The notes below the pieces were generated by a model, which did no database searches, was not told the origin of the DNA, and saw only the letters and a list, made by a program, of their open reading frames with translations. From contig JAHDCE010000094.1 of the NCBI GenBank assembly GCA_020630045.1, positions 1-6,034 on the forward strand: a DNA stretch of 6,034 bases, written 5' to 3'. Made by a program: the position numbers and the translations under genes. Positions within the stretch are counted from its first letter, which is position 1; each line of letters opens with the position of its first letter. Of the stretch, positions 1 to 6,034 are shown in pieces. Source of the DNA: Saprospiraceae bacterium (GTDB lineage: Bacteria; Bacteroidota; Bacteroidia; Chitinophagales; Saprospiraceae).

Positions 1-127
1 TACGCATTTTACTGCGTCTTCTCCGTTAAAATGCTCAAGGCCGTTTAATGAATTTCAATAGGTATATTGGGCGATTTAATGCGTTAATTTTTTGGGGTTA
101 TAATTCCAATACAAGAATTTTAAAATT
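1..127. other. AT-rich intergenic flank beyond the terminator, no convincing gene
   Basis: No start codon with a usable reading frame is found on the minus strand, apart from an ATG at 7-5 that runs off the edge after seven bases. On the plus strand, two frames are open from position 1 to TAA at 46-48 and to TAG at 59-61; either could be the tail of a convergent gene, but the stretches are too short to judge. A 12-bp palindrome AATTTTAAAATT lies at 116-127 and a small inverted repeat ACGCA/TGCGT at 2-6 and 13-17. No clear Bacteroidota promoter (TTG at -33 with TAnnTTTG at -7) was seen on either strand. Confidence 0.4.
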
Positions 128-161
128 GAGGGGCGTGTGGCCTTTGCCACACGCTTTCCTC
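128..161 (-). terminator. Hairpin downstream of the giant gene, probable intrinsic terminator, possibly bidirectional
   Basis: A perfect 9-bp stem, GCGTGTGGC (133-141) with GCCACACGC (146-154), encloses a 4-base CTTT loop. GAGG (128-131) and CCTC (158-161) can extend it by four pairs across a small asymmetric internal loop. It begins about 30 bases beyond the TAA stop of the minus-strand gene, where a terminator is expected. The tail on the minus strand is AATTTTAAAA, a weak U-tract; on the plus strand it is TTTCCTCT, also weak. The stem is very GC-rich compared with its surroundings, so structure is well supported and termination is inferred. It could also act on a convergent plus-strand transcript. 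Confidence 0.65.
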
Positions 162-189
162 TATAAAAAACAATACCTGTATACTGTAC

Positions 190-3100
190 TTATCTATTGG
201 GTTTGACATGCATCCTACTTTCTTGTAGGGTTTTGATGCCTTCTTCCGTTTCGCGTTTTACTTTAATCAGTTCGCCTTTTTCGTCGTAGATATTGTAGGC
301 GGCGAAATTGTTGTCATCCAATGTGGCTAGTATGCGCATGGAGTTGACATCATAGACGTAACTGTTCATATTTCCATCGAATGGATGTACTCGGAAGTCG
401 TCGAATTTCATTCCGATGAATTGGGGCTCTTCGGCATCACAACTCAAGTGGAAGGAGACGGTTCCGGCGGATATGTCCGGCATGGTAAAATCTGCCATGA
501 TGCGTTGCCATCCTTCTATAAGTTTCCCCTTGGGGCGGAACGTGAATTCTCCTGCCGGATTACCGGCTTCGTCAGCTATTGACACTTTCAATGCGGCGTT
601 GTCGTACCCTAGGGTTTGAATGGGGGGCGGATTGGTTCCATCCAGTTTGAGCTGTGTTCCTTTTACCCAAACACTGACGACATATCTTTGTCCGGACTCC
701 AATGCCAACTTGCCGGTTTCACTACATGCTTTCGGAATTTCCGGGTACTCTATTTCGGTTTTTGAATTGCGATAATAGTTGGGTAAACCGGTGTAATATT
801 CAGCGTATCCTTCATCCAAATATTGCAAGACCGCATTCTTGGTAGTGGCACTAGAAAATGATTCTACACAAACCGCTTCATTATAGGGCGTAATTGTTGC
901 CGAACCTACTGCTTCTTGACCTTTGGAGACCCCCATTGCGTACTTGCCGGTATGCCCTCCTTTGACCCTAGCGGTATAGCTCGCCGGACTGATAAATCGG
1001 ATTTGCTTATCGCAATATTCATCTCCTGGATAGGGCTCAAAACTTTCGAAGGCGATTTCTTGATAACGGGCATTGGATGCCACGGCCGAGGCCAACATGT
1101 CATTGAAAGTGAACAAAGCCGCTGAATATTGATTTAAGGCATCCTTATTTTCCAATTCATTTCCGGTATCGGAGTACTTGGTCATCATGTTGGTACGCTT
1201 CCATTTGGCATCGATGGTGATTCCGTTTTGCCCCGTTTTTTCTTGCCATTCGAAGGGCTGATATTGAGTGTAATGTCCTTGGTCTTTTATGGCATCTTGT
1301 GTATAGTCCCGATCGACCATATAAGTATAGGACACCCAAGGTCTCCAAATCCCTTTTACACCTTTCGCATAGACATTTTCATATTGCGTTTCATTGCCGA
1401 TGGTATTGCAATCATGCGCATCGGCTTTGGAGGTAAATATTTGGGTCGTCCCGGATACCAAAGCGACTGTAATGTCATTTAAGGCGTATTCGCAATTGTC
1501 ATTTGATGTCACGGTAATATTTCCCGTAAGGGAATAGTCAGTCGGCTCCGACAAATCGGCGCAAGCCCCTTCGAATGAATGGGAAAATATTTGGCGGAAG
1601 CCATCATAATCAACACCGTCTGAAGATAGTGAAATGGTGGTTCCAACCGGAACACATGACATGTCCGATCCGGTGATTTCAAAATTGACGTCCTCCATAC
1701 CACACATTTCCGAAGAGGTAATCATATTCAAATACAACATAGGATAGTATTTGATGACAGGATCGGTCAATCCTTCTATTGCAATATCCAATTCATCAGC
1801 GACGCCATTCATTCCGTTACCATCTCGGACGGGTTGACTGTTGACGGAAATTCCTACGGGTGCGGTCATTTCGATATCCAAATCGGCACAGTCTTCCACT
1901 CCTTGACAATCCAAGCAGGCGCTCGGTGCGGAACAGGTTCCGACCAGGGTAAATGTTTGATTGCCGAGTCCTAGGTCTTCGATGTATCCTTCATAGGTAC
2001 AACCATTGTTGAGGGTGATGCTCAAGACGCCCATCGCGTATCGATATGAACAAGCGGTTCCATTCGACCAGAAGGAAGAAGTCCAATTGTCAGCCGTCAA
2101 ACTATTGGTGGTTCCGTTGAATCCACCTGTTTGTTGCAAATCGACGTTGGATGTGAATTCCGGATTATCGTAATACCCCGGACCATTCAGGAACTCAGAA
2201 CAACTTTCGACACCTAGGCCGGAGGCCGTACAACATTCTGCTTGGAAGGCGGTATCTTCTGACGAACAAGCGAAGCAATTCGATTTGTGTTTGTATGAAA
2301 TACTTTCAACCGTTGTCCAAGGATCATCATCGGTGGCAAAAGGCAAATTGTTGATGACGATTTGCAAATCTATATTCTGTGAAGCGGGTGTCCAATCATT
2401 GTAGAAAGTTCCGTTTTCTCCATACCCCCCGGATTCAATCACAGTGCTACCATCCAATTTATGGATGAACTTGGTAGAAACTTCGATTACATCACATGGG
2501 TTGTCCGCCGTGCATTCAGCACTGACTGTTTCGGGATAATCACAATCCGTATTTTGATGCCAGACATCCTTGTACTTCATCGCAGAGGCATTGAGCACTT
2601 TGTCGAATGTAAATTGTCCTCCGGTTTCCTGCATATCCATTGCGGTAACGGAACCGATGCCCGCTCCTAGGAGGTTGCGATATCCGGAACGGATGACGGT
2701 CAAGGAGTTTATTCCCGTAAGGGTGAATGGTTTTCCTTCGAAATCCATGATTCCGATTTTGTTGTTTTCCACTCCGTACACATGTCCTACTTGGTCATTG
2801 TCGATGCCCGTGGCATCTATCCACACCTCATCTCCAAGGGTGAAATACTCGTGAATGTCGGTTTGTTGGATTTCTCCTTCGAATGCCGCCATCGGCGCTT
2901 CGAATTTCACACCGTTATTTTTGTATGCGGCTCCCATGCCTTCATACACCCACTCTGCCTTTTGCGTATAGTTGTACACAAGTTGTTTGTATTCGTTGTG
3001 TGTCCGGGTAAGTAGTGCTTGACCGGTCATCGCATCGTAGGCGATATTGCCTGTCGTGATGGTAGAGGTCTCATCCGTCACCTCCACTTCCTTGAGGATA

Positions 3101-6034
3101 CCCGAACGATGAATGACTTTTTGCATGACCGCCGTCCTCACCTTTCGATCTTGGGTAGAAATATCTGATGGAAAAGGAATCGGAATCGGCAGGTTAAACG
3201 GAATACCGGGAACCGGAATCACACCTTCCAAGTTCGTATCGATCATCAAGTTTTCGGTGTGTTGGCGATCTTCTATCAGTTCGATAAAAACATCGGCATC
3301 CAATCCGATGATGGCATCTTCCATTTGACCATCGTCAGTGATGACTTGTACGTTGTTGTCCAAATTGCCATAATCATCCAATTGATAGTGATATTTGGAT
3401 TCACTAACGATTTGGGAGTTTTCCGTGGAAACCCTCGTACTCGCCGGCGTTTCTCCATTGAAAATATACTGCCCGACCTTCTTGGGTCTTCCCGCCATAT
3501 CATTGAGTACGATGACGTGTCCTTGTGAAAACATATTCCAGGTATAACGATCGGAGGTATTATTAATCGGATTAATGTTTTTGGTCACCTTCTTTTCTGA
3601 CTTGTGCAAAGCGGTTGATTTCACTTGCACCGGAAAATCCTTGGGCGTGTAATATTCTTGTACGGTTATTGGTGTGGTTCCCCTATCGGAATATTCGTTT
3701 TCGGCGGTGATGCTTCGCATCGTTACTTGGCTGTAACCCACTGAAGCCGCCGGATAATATTGCGCCATCAAAGGTGTTTCGACATAAGAATGCGAGCGTG
3801 TCCATGACAATACTTTGTCATCCAATTTATAATAATCCATGTCATATAACGGATGTTCATCCTTGCCGACCCCTAGGGGTTCTTGCGCCACTCCACTACT
3901 AATGACCCTACCGGATTCATCTGTTGTGGTGTAATCATATACCATTCCGTATACCGATGCTTCTCCATTGGGATTTATTTCGTTCCAACGGTCTTCCATC
4001 GTTATTTTTTTGACGCGATGTCCACCACCTAATTTTTTGCCTTCCGGCTCCAGTAGCCGGATGACTGAATTTCCGTTCAGTTGAATTTTATCCCCCATAC
4101 CCATTGAGAGGGCAAATAGTTCAGGGCCTAACATGGTTTTGTATCTGCTGATAAAAAGACCGAATACCGTTTCCAGCCAATTCTTAAAGTTAAGCGGACC
4201 TGAATATTGGTCACCCAATAATATATCTTTCCGCTCCGCCTCGATAAATGTTATTGCGGCTCTTTGAATGGGATTGGTTTTTCCAACGGTTGAAATATCC
4301 CTGTTTTTCAGGGTTACATAACCGATATTGTAATCACTCGAACCTGATTGTTTCAATACTCCATGTTTGTATTGAATATTATCTGCATCAGCAAGTTCTG
4401 CGAAGTCTTGAATGTACTCCCATTGCCCATTGTGTAAATCCACTTTTGTTTTGAAATAAATGCGATTTTCTTGACCTATATATTGAGATAAGAAACGGGC
4501 GTTTGCATCAGCTTCATCTATTGATCCATCTATTTTATTTTTTAATGGAAAATATATTCTAAAACCTAAATCGGAAGTTTTAGAATCTGCTTGTGCATGC
4601 TCTGGAGAATTATAAAACCGATCGGCGATAATACCCGGTGCAGTAGGTTTCACATCGCCTTCATTATTTTTTACCGGTTCTGTTTTCACAATATCAAACA
4701 TCATCATCGCCCGGCTGTCTTGAACATAAGCGTAGTCGTCCGCTTCGTATTCTATTTGAATATTACTGCCTGTAGGTAGTTCGATATTCGTCAAATTCCA
4801 AGCGCTTGGATTGGAATTCAGCAGTTGGTTTTGCAGCCCCTTCCCTTCCCAATTTTGTTCGGAATACGGGAACTCATGTTTGTCATAAAAATTGGAATAA
4901 GCATCCACGTTTTTGTAATTGCCCCAACGGTCATAAGCATTTTTGTCGTAGCTCGGATTGGAGCTTCCGTAATCAAATTTATAGGCATTATTTTGGCCGT
5001 AGTCAGTTCCTTCATAAGTAAAGTACAATTCTTTGAGGGTCAACTTCCCTGACTCCCCATTAGGGATATTTTGGCACAAGGAATAATCATACCCGAAGTG
5101 AACTGTTTTCACCGGTGGTTCTCCCACATTTTTTCCCTGGATGGTGTAAAGGTCAATTTTATTCAACCTTTTCATTTTTTTACCGGAGCCGAAATTCGGT
5201 CCTCCGTTCCTAGCAGTAGAAGCAGCTACCGCATCTTCCCGAGTTCCCATTTGGAATTCGGCGACATGGGATTTCGTCCTTATGGATTTAAGGAAATATA
5301 TTTCCTTTTTTCCTTCGGAATAATTACCCATGTCATCTTCATTTTTGGAATACAAGGCCGGAACATGGTTCGCATTTTCATATGGTGTCCGCCAATTGTA
5401 ATCACCTCCTTTTTCATAATCGAAAATGACCCAGTATCCATGATCGTCTTGTGTAGGACCATCTCCCGTCAAATCCACATAATCATCGGATACGACATGG
5501 GTCAACAACCAAGTATGGACATAAGGTGGTAAATGTGTTTCATTGCGATATTCTTGACTTCTACTGATCGCTCCCGTCGCTTCTGCGAATCCTTTTTCGG
5601 GTTCGGGAACGGAGTTATCATTTTGAAGGGTATTCGGATCTACCGAAAACGTAACATCAGTTTGTTCAATATTATACACCGGTAATCCGTAAATGTATCG
5701 CATTCCACCGGACTGTAGTATTGATATTTCAGATACATGATGGCCTTTTACATAAAGTGGTGAAGGGCCAACATCCATGTTTTTAGAAAATCCGAATTTA
5801 TTCGCTTCCGCAGCATTTAATGTTTGAATAAGTGTAGCACGTGAAGTCCTAGGATTTTCACGGTATAGGGCGTCAAGTTGGGCGACATCCGGAGTAATCG
5901 GAGATTCTCCCGCATTGGATTTTGCAAGCAGTCCCAAAGCATTTCTTTTGTCAGTCCGAACCCTCACCGGATTGTCTCCATCAAGGAAATCAACTAGCGA
6001 ATTTTTCCGAACGGTACGTTCTCCGATCATCCTT
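190..6034 (-). CDS. Giant Bacteroidota protein of unknown function, RHS/YD-like tail; N-terminus cut off by window edge
   Basis: The function is not known. The frame is open from the right edge to a TAA at 190-192, giving 1946 residues from the first in-window ATG at 6030-6028. That ATG is probably internal: no signal peptide follows, AAGG abuts it with no spacer, and the upstream codon AGG stays in frame. Numbering from it, I see signatures that I recall from very large Bacteroidota proteins: RYIYGLPVYN (111-120), D-x-T-G-D-G (186-191), WRTPY (213-217), GKLTLKELYFTY (328-339), DRWGNYK (367-373), PSAWNLTNIELPTG (408-421), DDYAYVQDSRAM (431-442), GGGHRVKKI (668-676), LNDMAG (842-847), VIRSGYRN (1112-1119), GIWRP (1560-1564) and ELENKDALNQYSAAL (1625-1639). 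A cysteine-rich block (1163-1541), a galactose-binding-like domain (about 1657-1882) and a YD-like tail follow. No transmembrane helix, frameshift or catalytic motif was noticed. Export to the envelope or outside is inferred, not shown. The existence of the gene is near certain; the family placement is from memory. Confidence 0.95.
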   Translation of the reverse strand, partial: RMIGERTVRKNSLVDFLDGDNPVRVRTDKRNALGLLAKSNAGESPITPDVAQLDALYRENPRTSRATLIQTLNAAEANKFGFSKNMDVGPSPLYVKGHHVSEISILQSGGMRYIYGLPVYNIEQTDVTFSVDPNTLQNDNSVPEPEKGFAEATGAISRSQEYRNETHLPPYVHTWLLTHVVSDDYVDLTGDGPTQDDHGYWVIFDYEKGGDYNWRTPYENANHVPALYSKNEDDMGNYSEGKKEIYFLKSIRTKSHVAEFQMGTREDAVAASTARNGGPNFGSGKKMKRLNKIDLYTIQGKNVGEPPVKTVHFGYDYSLCQNIPNGESGKLTLKELYFTYEGTDYGQNNAYKFDYGSSNPSYDKNAYDRWGNYKNVDAYSNFYDKHEFPYSEQNWEGKGLQNQLLNSNPSAWNLTNIELPTGSNIQIEYEADDYAYVQDSRAMMMFDIVKTEPVKNNEGDVKPTAPGIIADRFYNSPEHAQADSKTSDLGFRIYFPLKNKIDGSIDEADANARFLSQYIGQENRIYFKTKVDLHNGQWEYIQDFAELADADNIQYKHGVLKQSGSSDYNIGYVTLKNRDISTVGKTNPIQRAAITFIEAERKDILLGDQYSGPLNFKNWLETVFGLFISRYKTMLGPELFALSMGMGDKIQLNGNSVIRLLEPEGKKLGGGHRVKKITMEDRWNEINPNGEASVYGMVYDYTTTDESGRVISSGVAQEPLGVGKDEHPLYDMDYYKLDDKVLSWTRSHSYVETPLMAQYYPAASVGYSQVTMRSITAENEYSDRGTTPITVQEYYTPKDFPVQVKSTALHKSEKKVTKNINPINNTSDRYTWNMFSQGHVIVLNDMAGRPKKVGQYIFNGETPASTRVSTENSQIVSESKYHYQLDDYGNLDNNVQVITDDGQMEDAIIGLDADVFIELIEDRQHTENLMIDTNLEGVIPVPGIPFNLPIPIPFPSDISTQDRKVRTAVMQKVIHRSGILKEVEVTDETSTITTGNIAYDAMTGQALLTRTHNEYKQLVYNYTQKAEWVYEGMGAAYKNNGVKFEAPMAAFEGEIQQTDIHEYFTLGDEVWIDATGIDNDQVGHVYGVENNKIGIMDFEGKPFTLTGINSLTVIRSGYRNLLGAGIGSVTAMDMQETGGQFTFDKVLNASAMKYKDVWHQNTDCDYPETVSAECTADNPCDVIEVSTKFIHKLDGSTVIESGGYGENGTFYNDWTPASQNIDLQIVINNLPFATDDDPWTTVESISYKHKSNCFACSSEDTAFQAECCTASGLGVESCSEFLNGPGYYDNPEFTSNVDLQQTGGFNGTTNSLTADNWTSSFWSNGTACSYRYAMGVLSITLNNGCTYEGYIEDLGLGNQTFTLVGTCSAPSACLDCQGVEDCADLDIEMTAPVGISVNSQPVRDGNGMNGVADELDIAIEGLTDPVIKYYPMLYLNMITSSEMCGMEDVNFEITGSDMSCVPVGTTISLSSDGVDYDGFRQIFSHSFEGACADLSEPTDYSLTGNITVTSNDNCEYALNDITVALVSGTTQIFTSKADAHDCNTIGNETQYENVYAKGVKGIWRPWVSYTYMVDRDYTQDAIKDQGHYTQYQPFEWQEKTGQNGITIDAKWKRTNMMTKYSDTGNELENKDALNQYSAALFTFNDMLASAVASNARYQEIAFESFEPYPGDEYCDKQIRFISPASYTARVKGGHTGKYAMGVSKGQEAVGSATITPYNEAVCVESFSSATTKNAVLQYLDEGYAEYYTGLPNYYRNSKTEIEYPEIPKACSETGKLALESGQRYVVSVWVKGTQLKLDGTNPPPIQTLGYDNAALKVSIADEAGNPAGEFTFRPKGKLIEGWQRIMADFTMPDISAGTVSFHLSCDAEEPQFIGMKFDDFRVHPFDGNMNSYVYDVNSMRILATLDDNNFAAYNIYDEKGELIKVKRETEEGIKTLQESRMHVKPNR
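217..369 (-). other. C-terminal YD-repeat-like signature (residues 1888-1938)
   Basis: Directly after the beta-sandwich domain come MNSYVYDVNSMRI (1888-1900), LDDNNFAAYNIYDEKGEL (1904-1921) and KVKRETEEGIKTLQES (1923-1938). The stretch Y-x-x-Y-D-x-x-G-x-L-x-x-V (1912-1924) fits the core of an RHS/YD repeat, Y-x-Y-D-x-x-G-R-L-x-x-V, but only about one copy is present. I recall the same ending in related giant Bacteroidota proteins. The protein then stops eight residues later with no recognisable type IX secretion sorting domain. Confidence 0.6.
385..1062 (-). other. Galactose-binding-like / carbohydrate-binding-module-like domain (about residues 1657-1882)
   Basis: The region opens with the EIAFESFEPY segment and continues with GGHTGKYAMGV (1691-1701), the 'shared with a bound ligand' style of opening seen in jelly-roll carbohydrate-binding modules. 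It then has YVVSVWVKG (1783-1791), EGWQRIMADFTMP and a closing FDDFRVHP (1876-1883). The order 'H-T-G-x-Y-x-x-x-V, YxVSxWVK, W-x-x-x-x-x-x-F, DDFRV' is typical of CBM4/9-like and other galactose-binding-fold beta-sandwich domains. Ligand specificity cannot be read from the sequence, and in this family the domain may serve packing rather than sugar binding. Boundaries are approximate. Confidence 0.55.
1408..2544 (-). other. Cysteine-rich block inside the giant CDS (residues 1163-1541)
   Basis: This block holds 19 cysteines (1163, 1173, 1179, 1252, 1255, 1266, 1267, 1277, 1327, 1344, 1366, 1372, 1375, 1381, 1443, 1459, 1490, 1513, 1541). Only five are seen elsewhere in the protein (319, 1673, 1721, 1769, 1864). 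It includes two CxxC pairs (CFAC at 1252, CLDC at 1372), a CC pair at 1266-1267, and many Asn/Thr/Ser/Gly residues in alternating beta-like patterns. It sits between two parts of the conserved scaffold, after the VLNASAMKYKDVW segment (1145-1157) and before GIWRPWVSYTY (1560-1570). The composition suits an extracellular, disulfide-stabilised beta-rich region; metal binding by the CxxC pairs is the alternative. No named domain is recognised. Confidence 0.6.

Noticed and set aside
1..7. ATG at 7-5 on the minus strand as the start of a following gene
   Set aside because: Only seven bases are visible, the nearest purine-rich site (GGAG) is about 13 bases away, and the ATG lies within a small inverted repeat; it cannot be supported.
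1522..2722. Two similar inverted-repeat-like CCCGTAAGGG strings (near 1524 and 2714)
   Set aside because: Both come from the codons of the tripeptide Leu-Thr-Gly within the large frame; the flanks differ, so this is codon coincidence rather than a dispersed repeat.
2570..3015. Overlapping plus-strand open frames of 94 and 77 codons
   Set aside because: They are antisense to the continuous giant frame, overlap each other, and have no ribosome binding site or domain character.
3869..3880. Perfect 12-bp palindrome ACCCCTAGGGGT inside the giant gene
   Set aside because: It encodes the ordinary residues EPLGV in a conserved coding context; one isolated copy with no neighbouring regulatory signal is most likely chance.
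5071..5532. Plus-strand open frame of 153 codons
   Set aside because: It lies wholly opposite a strongly conserved part of the minus-strand gene; the translation is low-complexity (runs of Ile/Phe/Ser) with no motif, typical of an antisense shadow.
6028..6030. ATG at 6030-6028 as the true start of the giant gene
   Set aside because: AAGG directly abuts it without spacer, no signal peptide or hydrophobic stretch follows, and the frame remains open to the edge, so the gene most likely begins outside the window.

Overview
The window is almost entirely one very large minus-strand gene. It reads from the right edge (position 6034, where the frame is still open) to a TAA stop at 190-192, leaving 189 bases of downstream flank at the left. 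At least 1946 residues are present and the true N-terminus lies outside the window: there is no signal peptide, no Shine-Dalgarno-like site at a sensible distance from the first in-window ATG (6030-6028), and no in-frame stop before the edge.

From memory of protein families (no search was run), the translation carries a series of signatures of a huge, poorly characterised family found in Bacteroidota (Flavobacteriia, Saprospiria, Cytophagia and relatives). These are, in order: a D-x-T-G-D-G loop with a following WRTPY; GKLTLKELYFTY; YDRWGNY; PSAWNLTNIELPTG with DDYAYVQDSRAM; GGGHRVKKI; QGHVIVLNDMAG; a proline-rich hydrophobic stretch; VIRSGYRN; GIWRPWVSYTY; ELENKDALNQYSAAL; a galactose-binding-like (carbohydrate-binding-module-like) beta domain; and a closing YD-repeat-like tail. 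That and the moderate GC content point to a Bacteroidota bacterium. The finer taxonomy is not resolvable here.

Layout on the minus strand, from right to left: conserved N-terminal half (about residues 90-1160, nt 6030-2545); a cysteine-rich block holding 19 of the protein's 24 visible cysteines (residues 1163-1541, nt 2544-1408), which looks inserted into the conserved scaffold; resumption of the conserved scaffold (residues 1551-1665); the galactose-binding-like domain (about 1657-1882); and the short RHS-like tail (1888-1938). After the stop there is a strong hairpin (128-161) that probably ends transcription, then about 115 AT-rich bases with no convincing gene. The smaller open frames in the window, on both strands, are shadows of the big gene.

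No RNA gene, mobile element, CRISPR array or second complete gene is visible. The biochemical role of the protein is unknown. A secreted or cell-surface role is an inference from domain style and cysteine content. The most interesting items are the cysteine-rich insertion, the proline-rich hydrophobic segment in mid-protein, and the single YD-like terminal module in place of a recognisable type IX secretion sorting domain.
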